DNA of 29,685 nt from positions 1-29,685 of the forward strand of contig JBGPIK010000031.1 of NCBI GenBank assembly GCA_041484845.1, given 5' to 3'. Positions 7,444 through 15,560 of this stretch are shown here, in pieces; the stretch's first letter is position 1; the number at the start of each line of letters is the position of its first letter. The notes under the pieces were generated by a model, which saw only the letters and a list, made by a program, of their open reading frames with translations, searched no databases and was not told where the DNA came from. The translations under genes were made by a program, and so were the position numbers. This DNA comes from JBGPIK01 sp041484845. Lineage in GTDB: Bacteria; Desulfobacterota; Binatia; UBA9968.

Positions 7444-7773
7444 TCAAAAACTCATGTCGCGATGCGCGACTGATTCACGCAGAACGTTCTTTCCTCGAAT
7501 CACGATCCACGCCAGCCGGTAGCCGCATTGAACGCAGATCCCGTTGATTGCCTTCACGGGCCGGCTTCGCTTCCCTTCCGGAATGACTACGCCCATATAC
7601 CCCTTACACTTGGAACACGCGACCGCCGCTGTTAAAAAGCGACGGTAGGAGTCTTTCCGTTCTAAACTTTCCCCCGCCGTCGCGCCACGAATCCCAACCC
7701 CACAAGCCCTGCTCCCATTAACAACCACGTCCCCGGCTCCGGCACGCTCACATCCCCATGCAAATACTATCAA
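7444..7773 (-). CDS. Small Cys4 zinc-ribbon-like protein
   Basis: The frame is open for 109 codons from a TTG at 7773, four bases after the helicase stop. The convincing part is the C-terminal 65 residues: ACSKCKGYMGVVIPEG, then NGICVQCGYRLAWIVIRG, i.e. two CxxC pairs 24 residues apart, as in a zinc ribbon. The N-terminal 40 codons are doubtful because another frame over the same bases encodes a recognisable PEP-CTERM tail; the true start is therefore unclear and no ATG is available upstream of the first Cys pair. It lies between the helicase and the coiled-coil gene in the same direction. It could be a partner of the helicase or a partly scrambled remnant. Confidence 0.45.
   Translation of the reverse strand: MIVFAWGCERAGAGDVVVNGSRACGVGIRGATAGESLERKDSYRRFLTAAVACSKCKGYMGVVIPEGKRSRPVKAINGICVQCGYRLAWIVIRGKNVLRESVAHRDMSF
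7662..7745 (-). pseudogene. Relic of a PEP-CTERM sorting signal
   Basis: On the minus strand, 27 codons followed by TAG read VPEPGTWLLMGAG, LVGLGF and VARRRGKV. This is the whole PEP-CTERM tripartite signal: the VPEP motif, a short membrane helix, and an Arg cluster at the very C-terminus, the substrate of exosortases. A TAG lies eight codons upstream in frame, so only the tail of the gene remains. It is out of frame with the overlapping Cys-rich reading. It shows that a fragment of an unrelated surface-protein gene is embedded in the island, and suggests that the host lineage or a donor has an exosortase system. Confidence 0.8.
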
Positions 7774-7776
7774 TCT

Positions 7777-10700
7777 CTAATCCTTTCGCGCATACCCGGC
7801 CACGAACTGCCACGAAGTATTCTCGCCACAGTCTCGGCATTTTAGATAGTTGCCGAGCGGCCCCTTTACACTGGTCAAGCCGGCGGTATTGCATTTGCGA
7901 CAGGTGACTCGAAGACGTTGAGCAAGACGCTGTAACGTCTGCACGTCAACACGTTCGACTTGTTTGCAACCTGGATCAGTGCACACGACCACGGGCCCCG
8001 CAGTGTAGATGTTAACGCGAGCAACGCGACTACACTGCGAACATTGCGGGCTTCTGAATCGTTCTTCGAGCGCTGCCAACCCTTCAACAACTGGATTGCC
8101 CAAGGGTCTCCGTTCTACGTACTGCCGGTTTGGAGTCGATGACCTTGAATTCTCACGGTTTGGACTTCTCGGGGTGGGTGTGCTGTGGACGCTGGGAGGA
8201 TCGTTTTCGGGCGATCCGGAATACGCCGAGTCTTCGCTGAATGGCAGACTGACATCTCGCGATCTGACCAAAGGAGCAAACACTCGCCCGCGGTCAAGAA
8301 GATTTCCGTCGTCAGTCGAAGGATACAACCGAGCTTCTGCTGGAGGCACGTTGTCCCTCGCTGAGCTGGATGGTACCGGCGGTACAGCAGATGGTGACAC
8401 CTGGGCGCTCTCAGCAACTTCAACGGGCATCAAGTCTTCTCGGTTCACCGGTTCGGTTACAAAGGATACCACGCGGTGCTCAGTATGCACGCTCCTCGGC
8501 GCACCTTCGGCGCCAATCGGTTCGATGCCGCGCTCGGCCAACGTCTTTAAGAGGTCTTCCAGCATTTCCTTCCGACGGCGGATGAAGGCCGAGGCGAAAC
8601 ACCGCCAGAACACCCCCCAGCCGGCACGCCTCAGGTTACGCTCGCGCTGCATGTCATCAGCCCACTTGTCCGGGCCGTGGTACTTGTCGCCGTCGCACTC
8701 GACCGCCAGCCGAGCGTCGTTGTGCCCCTCCACTACCATGTCGATGCGGTACGGACCGACATTCACTTGCGGCGTCACCCGGTAGCCACGCTGCGTGAGT
8801 TCGTCGTACACCTCGCGTTCGAAGGGGGACTCACAAAGTTTGCGCAGATCCTCCACGCGCACTTCATCCTGCGTGAAGGGTGCCGCAAAGTGCCCGATGA
8901 GGCTGCGCCGATACCGGTCCGCGGCGCTCAGATGCTCCAGGCCTACCGAGCGCACCAGATACATCCGATCCTTTGCGCGCGACGCAGCCACGTTGAAACG
9001 CTGGGCGAAGGTATCGCGGACAAGCGGCGCCACCACAACCTCATTCGGTGCCGACACCATGGAGAGAAACATGATGTCGCGTTCCTTCCCCTGAAACGTA
9101 CGGGCATCGCCGCACGCGATGTGATGGCGTTGTATGAGTTCCGGCCCGAGCTCATCCGTTAGTCGCTCCCATATCGCCAGGGCCTGCTTGTCGGCGAGCA
9201 GCGAGACGACCCCGATAGAGCGCCGAGCCATGCTAGGGTCCGCCACGATCGCCTTGATTTCATCGACGATGAAACGCGCCTCGGGCAGATTAACGTCGCC
9301 CTTGCGGTGCCCATCCGACACCACTACGTCAACGAGCGGTGGGTCGAGGCGCTGAGAGGCATTCGGCACGCGCAGCGGCCGCAACTCGTGATTGTAGAAC
9401 TCACGCTTGGAGTATTCGATGATGGGACCGACACAGCGGAAATGCTCCTTCAGCATCACCGAGCTCTTGGCGAACACTACTTTGTACAAGTCATAGATGG
9501 AGCGTTCGGGCGACATTTGCGGTCGATAGGTCTCTACCTGATTGCCGAGGAAGCGGCTCATGAGGCTGCGGATTTTTTCCTCCTCAAGGCCCACGCCTTC
9601 AGGGGAGACTTGCTTGTCGTCGCCGACGATTAGCACCTTCTGCGCCCGTAAAAGGGAAGGTAATGCAGTTAAGTCCGATTGCGATGCTTCGTCTATGACG
9701 ACGAGGTCAAAACAGCCTAGTTCTGCAGGCAGCGATTCGGACACGCGGTAGTGGGGCATTATCCAGCAGGGTACTGCAGGGTTCGCTTGCGAGGCTGCCA
9801 TGCGTGCATCCTGCCGATAGCGCACGGCGCGCTTGCCCGTGCCCTTGCCAATTCTCCGAATGGCGATGAGATACGCCTGCAGGGCAGCCCGGATACTGGG
9901 TGAAGCGTTCTCTGCGAGTTTCAGCCACGTTCGCTTCACCACGATGTCGCGATAGGCGCGCGACAAATCGCTCTCCACTTCGTGGCGGTCCTTCGCCAGC
10001 CGCTTCAGCTCGTCTTGCGCATCAATTGATTCAAGGTAGGTGGCCAGACGCCTCAAACGCCAAGCGTTGCGCCAGTTATCCAGCAGAAGGCCATCCACCG
10101 TGCCCTCAAGCGGATGTTTGAGCGATGTGGCGTACTGCGGCGCGCCAGAACCCTCAACCTTTTCGCAAACGTGGCGCACGGCGGCAAGATACGTGCCCAG
10201 ACCCAGCACCCGAGATAGCTCCGCCATCAGCGCTGACCACTCAGCCTGCATCCGGGCGTCTTCGATCTCTGGATTGCCCAGTGTCTCGGAGAGAAACCGG
10301 CGAAGGTTTTCTATGACGCGGCCGGTGTGGCCTTCCAGCACCTTCTGAAATCGCTCTTTGGTGATCCAGACGTTGGCGAGCCGGTTCTTGGTTAGGTGGT
10401 GCCGCAGGGCCTTCTCCAACTCAGCCAATCGCTGCGCGTTATCCGCCACATCGCGAGTATGATCCCAGTTTGGGAACACGTGAGACACAGCGGTGCAGAG
10501 TTCGCCTTCCGCATTCACTACACCCTTCACCGTGAGGTAAAGGGCGTACGCGTGGGCGGCGAACAAGCCACTTTCCGGCCCGTCCCCTGGTACCGCCGCT
10601 TCGAGCTGAAGCTCGTGAACAAGACCGTTCCAGCGCAAGGCTAGTTCGCGCAGATGTTTCAACAACGCCAGATGCTCCGCCACATGCTTCCAACTCTCGG

Positions 10701-13017
10701 CGTCGGGAGGTGGACTGCCTAGAACTCGAATACCGTCCAGGTGCTTCTTTTGCGCTGACTTGCCGAACAGTCCTTTCAGACCGAAGGCGCTCTTGCCCTC
10801 AGTGAGATTCCGCACAGCTTCCGCGAGCTCGGTATCAAGCTCGATGCCTGTAGGCGTGGTAACCGGTCTCTCAAGAAACGCATTCCGCGATTCGACAGCT
10901 TGCTCAAGCTCAGCGCCGAGGGCCTCCAGTATCGGCGTAAGGTTGTCGCGCCTACCGGACCGCAGACGTTCGCGCATGGCGACCGTCCAGGGACAATGCG
11001 CCTGCGCAACTTCATCGCGGAGGCGCTGAAGCGCTTCGATATGCGTGAGGAGTTTCTGAGCCAGAACGATCATCTCCTGGCTCGAATCGGCGAGCGCCGG
11101 AACGTCCCCGTTTTCTATGCCCTGTTTCAGTTTTTCGAACTGGGACAGGTCCTGGTGGACCTCGAGCAGTATCTTGGAGTCTGGAAATTCCACGAGCTGC
11201 GGCAGCGACGAATTGAGGTAGTCGATGTCTTGACGTAGAGCACGCCTTGCCTCGCGGAGGCGCACAACGTCAGCGTCCGAGAACTGTGGTGCGAACTCGG
11301 GAGCGATTCCAAGCGAGTCGGGAATCCACTCGAACTGACCGACGTTCTGGACCACCTCGCGCGCGGCGTCCTGAGGGTCAATTTCTTCGGTCTCCAGCCT
11401 TACCTTAGCTAAGTTCCGTTTCGCCCATTCGCCAATCTTGCGATCAATGCCAGCGAGCTTGCCGTGAAGGGCGTCAATGGACTCCTCAAGATGGTTGATG
11501 GCTCTTGTGGTGTTGCCGCGGTCGAGGCCCTGCACCTCTGAGGCAATCTTGTAGATGGCGTGTTCGAACTGCTTCATCCCCTCCTGCTCGCTAGTCAACA
11601 GCGAAATAGCGAGCGGACGGATTTCCTCAGGAAGTTGCTCCTGCAGTACCGCCAAAGCCGGGTCCTTCATCGAGGTCACGAGCACCCGTTTGCCCTCGGC
11701 CAGGTAGTGACAGATGACGTTGGCGATGGTGTGCGTTTTGCCAGTGCCTGGCGGGCCCTGCACGACGACGCCATCGGAAATGTCCAGCAGTTGGATGATG
11801 CGGACCTGCTCGTCGTTGAAGGGCTTAGGAAAGTAGAGGTCGCGCGCTTTCTTGCTGCTCGCGCTTTGCTCCGAGTGGTATGACGCGGACACACCACGGA
11901 ATGGTGGCAGTTCGACAACCGGGTTGGTCGAGTCTGGGTCGGTTACGACCGCAGCCACCGCGGGCGGGTAGGACTCTGCTGCCTCGGCTGCCTTTTTCAG
12001 CTTTTCCAGGTCCTGGAGGAACAGGTTGTTGCTGCGCGGACGCGCAAAGAGCACCCATGTGTCGGTGACTTTGAGCTTATCGTCCGCTTTGGGCAACGTC
12101 CGGTCCTCGGCGGGCACTTTGCTTGGCCAGTAGATGGCGTTCGCGTCTAGGTGGGCAACCGCCGTGCGAAGCAGCGGCTCGAAAGTGCCGCGGTCAAAGG
12201 GCGAAAAGGTTGTCGGAGCCTTCTCGAAGAACTCTTTTGCCGCCTTCTCGAAACCGGCAACGCCAAGGTTATCGACAGATGCGTACCAGTCGACCTCGAT
12301 ACGAGCATCGACATCCCGCGGCCGGATTTCCACTTCGGCTGTCTCAGGGTTGAGCGACAGCTCGACCGGCCGTCCTACCAACGGATAGCTTACGATCGCG
12401 TCATTAGAGTTCCAAATACCGAGGCCCACGCCCCAGACCAACTCCAGCGCCGCTTCGACAATGCTACCCTCGAGCTGGTGCTTCAGCGTGAAGAGCTGGG
12501 AATAGAGGCGGATGGTCCTGCGGCGACGCTTTTCTTCCTCGGCCCAGGGACCCCACTTCGTGGTGAGGAAGGTAGCAAACTGGGCCCGGACTAGAGAGGC
12601 AGCCTCGTAGTCGGAAAGCGTAATCGTCGTCTTGGGGTCGATGACCGACTTGCCTTGCTCAGGCGGTTTCACTGATGAACAATGCGTGCCTGCTGCGATC
12701 AGACTTGCACCATCCGCAGCCTCGCGCAGTCGCGGCTCTTCCGTTGGTGCCTGCGTCATCTGTACCCAGGGCCGCAGTACCGCGCTGGCAATATCGGGCG
12801 GCCTCGTCTCGTGTAGCCGCTCAACGGTAAGCCAAATCTCATCCTCGCTATCGGGGCCGTTGACGTTTATACGGATGCCCGGCAGCCCTTGGAGTTCGTG
12901 CTCGTAGAGTGCGAAGGCACCATGTGCCGCGACGGTAGCGGCCGGTTTACCGCGCAACCGAGCGGACTGCTGAGAGAACTCGATGAGGGAGACAAGTCGA
13001 TCTCGTTCGACTTTCAT
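7777..13017 (-). CDS. SF1 (DNA2/NAM7-like) helicase with Vsr-like nuclease and zinc-ribbon tail
   Basis: A protein of 1,746 residues from the ATG at 13017, which has GGGAAG six bases upstream; an ATG at 13029 or a TTG at 13101 in frame are alternatives. Numbering from 13017: residues 1-400 no recognised domain; Walker A GPPGTGKTHT (about 421-430); a long helical insertion (about 470-1080); Walker B VIDEAS (about 1107-1112); RCVGPIIEY and later SF1 motifs GDARTFQGKERD and RFNVAASRAKDR (about 1303-1350). Next is a PD-(D/E)xK/DUF559-Vsr-like nuclease (about 1394-1480) with SPFEREV, YRIDMVV and AVECDGDKYH, so the catalytic Asp and Glu-x-Asp look intact. A disordered Ser/Pro linker leads to two CxxC zinc ribbons (Cys 1659, 1662, 1679, 1684 and 1706, 1709, 1727, 1730). 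Helicase plus Vsr-like nuclease is the layout of COG1112-type anti-phage proteins such as Hhe. Defence is inference. Its codons look more GC-rich than the three-gene operon across the gap. Confidence 0.88.
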   Translation of the reverse strand: MKVERDRLVSLIEFSQQSARLRGKPAATVAAHGAFALYEHELQGLPGIRINVNGPDSEDEIWLTVERLHETRPPDIASAVLRPWVQMTQAPTEEPRLREAADGASLIAAGTHCSSVKPPEQGKSVIDPKTTITLSDYEAASLVRAQFATFLTTKWGPWAEEEKRRRRTIRLYSQLFTLKHQLEGSIVEAALELVWGVGLGIWNSNDAIVSYPLVGRPVELSLNPETAEVEIRPRDVDARIEVDWYASVDNLGVAGFEKAAKEFFEKAPTTFSPFDRGTFEPLLRTAVAHLDANAIYWPSKVPAEDRTLPKADDKLKVTDTWVLFARPRSNNLFLQDLEKLKKAAEAAESYPPAVAAVVTDPDSTNPVVELPPFRGVSASYHSEQSASSKKARDLYFPKPFNDEQVRIIQLLDISDGVVVQGPPGTGKTHTIANVICHYLAEGKRVLVTSMKDPALAVLQEQLPEEIRPLAISLLTSEQEGMKQFEHAIYKIASEVQGLDRGNTTRAINHLEESIDALHGKLAGIDRKIGEWAKRNLAKVRLETEEIDPQDAAREVVQNVGQFEWIPDSLGIAPEFAPQFSDADVVRLREARRALRQDIDYLNSSLPQLVEFPDSKILLEVHQDLSQFEKLKQGIENGDVPALADSSQEMIVLAQKLLTHIEALQRLRDEVAQAHCPWTVAMRERLRSGRRDNLTPILEALGAELEQAVESRNAFLERPVTTPTGIELDTELAEAVRNLTEGKSAFGLKGLFGKSAQKKHLDGIRVLGSPPPDAESWKHVAEHLALLKHLRELALRWNGLVHELQLEAAVPGDGPESGLFAAHAYALYLTVKGVVNAEGELCTAVSHVFPNWDHTRDVADNAQRLAELEKALRHHLTKNRLANVWITKERFQKVLEGHTGRVIENLRRFLSETLGNPEIEDARMQAEWSALMAELSRVLGLGTYLAAVRHVCEKVEGSGAPQYATSLKHPLEGTVDGLLLDNWRNAWRLRRLATYLESIDAQDELKRLAKDRHEVESDLSRAYRDIVVKRTWLKLAENASPSIRAALQAYLIAIRRIGKGTGKRAVRYRQDARMAASQANPAVPCWIMPHYRVSESLPAELGCFDLVVIDEASQSDLTALPSLLRAQKVLIVGDDKQVSPEGVGLEEEKIRSLMSRFLGNQVETYRPQMSPERSIYDLYKVVFAKSSVMLKEHFRCVGPIIEYSKREFYNHELRPLRVPNASQRLDPPLVDVVVSDGHRKGDVNLPEARFIVDEIKAIVADPSMARRSIGVVSLLADKQALAIWERLTDELGPELIQRHHIACGDARTFQGKERDIMFLSMVSAPNEVVVAPLVRDTFAQRFNVAASRAKDRMYLVRSVGLEHLSAADRYRRSLIGHFAAPFTQDEVRVEDLRKLCESPFEREVYDELTQRGYRVTPQVNVGPYRIDMVVEGHNDARLAVECDGDKYHGPDKWADDMQRERNLRRAGWGVFWRCFASAFIRRRKEMLEDLLKTLAERGIEPIGAEGAPRSVHTEHRVVSFVTEPVNREDLMPVEVAESAQVSPSAVPPVPSSSARDNVPPAEARLYPSTDDGNLLDRGRVFAPLVRSRDVSLPFSEDSAYSGSPENDPPSVHSTPTPRSPNRENSRSSTPNRQYVERRPLGNPVVEGLAALEERFRSPQCSQCSRVARVNIYTAGPVVVCTDPGCKQVERVDVQTLQRLAQRLRVTCRKCNTAGLTSVKGPLGNYLKCRDCGENTSWQFVAGYARKD

Positions 13018-13247
13018 GACGCTTCCCATGTCATTGGTTGGGTCTTTCACACCGTTGCATTTCCGCTTGCCGCCTGCACCCGCGTCAATAGCGCCTAACA
13101 ATTAAGGTAGACTGCTCGCTCCCGTGGTAGTGTATCCGGAACCCCGCAATCTGAGAAGAGCAAAATCAGCAGCAAAATTCCACGTATTGGTTTTTCCCGC
13201 GGTCCTGGTTTAGCCGCTTGGCAAATGCACACAAGCTTTGAACCCTT

Positions 13248-13277
13248 TTGACAACCGTGCCTGTATCTGAATATAGT
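13248..13277 (+). promoter_or_regulatory. Strong candidate sigma-70 promoter for the three-gene operon
   Basis: A perfect TTGACA (13248-13253), an 18-base spacer and TATAGT (13272-13277, 5 of 6). Expected transcription start near 13284, about 50 bases before the first gene. The 230-bp gap also separates the divergent helicase operon, for which I see no equally good promoter. Confidence 0.65.
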
Positions 13278-13333
13278 CCCCCGTACATTTAGTTCGTGGC
13301 GTCGAATTTGCATCAGATTAGAGGTATATTAAC

Positions 13334-14116
13334 ACGTTAGAAACGACAAAAGAATTTACGCGAGCTTCTGTCCACGATTGGGAGGTCGAGTCCTTCCGAC
13401 TGACAGCGTTTCCCACCCAAAATGCGGAAGTAAAGCCTGACATTTGGTGGAAAGACGTTACTGGGACTGAGCCGGAAACGCAGGTTGTTCAGGCGAAGCT
13501 ATGCGAAACCCGCATGCAGGGTACTTTCGAAGGCGGTGAGCTCACGCTTCGACTTCAACCTGGGCGAATTGACTGGTTGCTTGGCAGTGCGGCTAGTATC
13601 GAGCAACAGGCGGCGCAGTTGATCTCATCAGTCGGACGATTCGATGAGGTACGCTCCCGCTTCAGCGGACTCATCGAACGATGGCTACCTATGAGTCCGT
13701 CCCTAAGCCGGATTGCGTTTGGCGGGGTCGTTTTGCTGCCGGCTCCCGATCGGGTTACGGGCTATAGGATGCTGGCGCCATATTTACCATCGGTTAAACT
13801 AGATCCAGAAGGATCATCTGAACTTTTGTATCGGATAAACAGACCCCGGATGTCACATGCTATCAAAGACCTCAGGCTAAATCGCCTATCAACATGGGCT
13901 GTCGGTGCGTTCCAGATCACAGCGTTTTCTATTACTGGTACTGGTAAACAGGCAACGGTCACCGCTGGAGAACGAGTTTTCGCCTGTAGGATTGAACTCG
14001 ATATAAACACAGTGGCAGAGTATCCGGGAGAATTTATTCCGGAACACTCACAACAAACGTTTAATGAACTCGTACAACTCGGCGTTGAGATTATTGAAAA
14101 AGGTGACGTACCATGA
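13334..14116 (+). CDS. Unrecognised protein, first gene of island operon (non-ATG start)
   Basis: About 260 residues. The first in-frame ATG is at 13514, but 60 codons upstream are clearly protein-like (DWEVESFRLTAFPTQNAEV, KPDIWWKDVTGTEPETQVV) and continue the same frame. An AGAGGT ribosome site at 13320-13325 is spaced 8 bases from an ACG at 13334, where an ATG would be expected; an ATT at 13328 is the other option. So either a rare start is used or ATG was mutated to ACG. The middle (SLSRIAFGGVVLLPAPDR) and end (ACRIELDINTVAEYP, FNELVQLGVEIIEKGD) have a mixed alpha/beta look, faintly like TIGR04255-family proteins; I am not confident of that. The stop overlaps the next start in ATGA. Confidence 0.7.
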   Translation, partial: TLETTKEFTRASVHDWEVESFRLTAFPTQNAEVKPDIWWKDVTGTEPETQVVQAKLCETRMQGTFEGGELTLRLQPGRIDWLLGSAASIEQQAAQLISSVGRFDEVRSRFSGLIERWLPMSPSLSRIAFGGVVLLPAPDRVTGYRMLAPYLPSVKLDPEGSSELLYRINRPRMSHAIKDLRLNRLSTWAVGAFQITAFSITGTGKQATVTAGERVFACRIELDINTVAEYPGEFIPEHSQQTFNELVQLGVEIIEKGDVP

Positions 14117-14883
14117 ACGCATTAGCGGAAGTGTTCAGCGATTCGGTATCATCGTACACAAAACGTCGAAAGATATTCACAGACGCGAACAGCAATACAG
14201 CGTCCTCAGAAAGTGAAATGTTCTCCCTGCGAGGAGCCGATGTTACGTCTGTTTCATCCCCCTATGAAAGCAACACCCTAACGATTCGTCCCTACGATTC
14301 GATCGTCCTCTGCAGCGGCGATATCATCTATTCGACCCCCAGTCTGCAAGGGTACACAGACATTATTTCGGGACGACAATTCAGTCCATCGCAGAACTGT
14401 AACATTGGACAGTATTACTTCACGTTCCTGTGTTCTGAAGCGTCTACGCTTCCAACGGAGCCACGCAAACAAGAGGTCGAGTGGTCTGCCTGTCTCGCCG
14501 GCTTTGTAGAAGACGAGATTGAGGACGGAATGACCGCGGCATTAGGCGAAAAGATTTTAAATCTGATACAGCTTCATGGTGCAACAGCTATTGAACGGCT
14601 TAAGGACCTAATTATCTCAGGTGAATTATCGCCCCTTGTCGCTTCCCATACGCTTCGCTGGCTGGGGCGAATCAAAGACTCCGCTTCCTTCGATTCACGG
14701 CTAAAGGTTCTCTGCGAGAATTTGAGGTCGAAATCGCCGGTAATCAGAGATGGTGCTTCTTTGGGGCTTGCTGCACTCGGAGCCACAAAGGCTATCTCGT
14801 TTCTCCAAGAGGCCATTAATCGGGAAAAACTCCCCGGACTTCGCGCCGACATGGAACAAGTGCTAAGAGAACTACAAAACTGA
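14113..14883 (+). CDS. Unrecognised protein with C-terminal HEAT-like repeats
   Basis: A 256-residue soluble protein. The N-terminal 130 residues are Ser/Thr/Tyr-rich and beta-like (TLTIRPYDSIVLCSGDIIYS). From about 145 to the end the pattern is paired helices of HEAT-repeat type: GATAIERLKDLIISG, SPLVASHTLRWLGRIKD, then SPVIRDGASLGLAALGATKA and LRADMEQVLRELQ. HEAT repeats usually bind partner proteins. It is coupled to the gene before it (ATGA overlap) and separated by four bases from the gene after it, so the three products probably act together. No signal peptide or membrane helix is seen, and I do not know its family. Confidence 0.8.
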   Translation: MNALAEVFSDSVSSYTKRRKIFTDANSNTASSESEMFSLRGADVTSVSSPYESNTLTIRPYDSIVLCSGDIIYSTPSLQGYTDIISGRQFSPSQNCNIGQYYFTFLCSEASTLPTEPRKQEVEWSACLAGFVEDEIEDGMTAALGEKILNLIQLHGATAIERLKDLIISGELSPLVASHTLRWLGRIKDSASFDSRLKVLCENLRSKSPVIRDGASLGLAALGATKAISFLQEAINREKLPGLRADMEQVLRELQN

Positions 14884-14887
14884 TGCC

Positions 14888-15388
14888 GTGCTCCTACGAA
14901 AGGTAGACAAACGTCGCTGGGATTGGACCGCTGGGGGCATACGCTGGGTTCAGTCTGGTGATATTCCCGCAGCCCCAGTCGCCGATTTCAATACTTCAGT
15001 CGATTCGAAGATTTCGGTTTGGTACGTTGAGAACGACAAGTCGAACTTAGAGCGGATCGTTGCAGGCATAGCAGCGGGGCGCCAAACTGCGGACAAATTC
15101 GATTACGTCCTGTTCCCGGAAAACCTGCTTAGTCAGGCGGGAGTAAAAGTAGAGAATGCAGCGGGGCAATCAAAAGACAAAGATGCGAACGCAAAGTGGC
15201 ACCGAGACCTTGTAGAAATTTCTGCGACGAAACTCATAAAGTTGGTCGAACTCGTTCACCGTGAAGGTAACGTTGTTCGATCTTCGGAGCGCCAAGTAAT
15301 CGCGCTCATACGGAAGTTCGTTGATGCCGGTTTAATTGAGGAACGGAGTCTTACCGAAATGCTAGCTAAACGCGTCTTTGAAAACTAG
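14888..15388 (+). CDS. Unrecognised small protein, third gene of island operon
   Basis: A 166-residue protein starting at GTG 14888, four bases after the previous stop; the ATG at 14883 meets a stop after seven codons and cannot be the start. The N-terminus (KVDKRRWDWTAGGIRWVQSG) is Trp-rich, followed by VWYVENDKSNLERIVAGIAAG and DKFDYVLFPENLLSQAG. The C-terminal half is helical with a winged-helix-like stretch (SERQVIALIRKFVDAGLIEE, SLTEMLAKRVF). The family is unknown to me. It is the last gene of the plus-strand operon, ending about 170 bases before the right island end. Confidence 0.75.
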   Translation: MLLRKVDKRRWDWTAGGIRWVQSGDIPAAPVADFNTSVDSKISVWYVENDKSNLERIVAGIAAGRQTADKFDYVLFPENLLSQAGVKVENAAGQSKDKDANAKWHRDLVEISATKLIKLVELVHREGNVVRSSERQVIALIRKFVDAGLIEERSLTEMLAKRVFEN

Positions 15389-15401
15389 CGCGTCGGCGGT
15401 A

Positions 15402-15420
15402 TGTAAACACCCTGTAAACA
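15402..15420. repeat. TGTAAACA direct-repeat pair, right end
   Basis: Two TGTAAACA octamers separated by CCC, matching 18 of 19 positions with the pair at 6093-6111 and in the same orientation. It lies about 140 bases inside attR. Confidence 0.55.
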
Positions 15421-15500
15421 ATTTTCATAGAAAATGGCGCCAACAAGGTCAACGTGAGCAATGTGCACAATCTGAGACAGAGAGAGAAAGACAAACAAAA

Positions 15501-15521
15501 ACGCGGACCTGAATTAAGTCC
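15501..15521 (-). terminator. Hairpin, probable terminator for minus-strand transcripts
   Basis: GCGGAC (15501-15506) pairs perfectly with GTCCGC (15516-15521) around a 9-base loop. On the minus strand the stem is followed by GTTTTTGTTTG, so it would stop transcripts entering the island from the right. On the plus strand there is no T-run, so it is a weaker terminator for the three-gene operon. Confidence 0.5.
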
Positions 15522-15560
15522 GCATCTTCGTTCAATTCTCCGTGTTTGGCTATCGCTAGT

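Noticed and set aside
8009..12907. Several plus-strand readings of 70-260 codons opposite the helicase
   Set aside because: They mirror the high-GC codon pattern of the helicase gene and have no domain, ribosome site or conserved motif.
13018..13101. Longer helicase N-terminus from TTG at 13101
   Set aside because: The added residues look random and no ribosome site precedes the TTG. ATG 13017 has GGGAAG at a good distance; ATG 13029 stays possible.
13095..13313. Small minus-strand reading in the divergent gap
   Set aside because: Composition is not protein-like, it overlaps the plus-strand promoter, and it has no ribosome site or family.
13514..14116. Short form of the first operon gene from the ATG at 13514
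   Set aside because: The 60 codons before it are protein-like and in frame, and a ribosome site lies before 13334, not before 13514.
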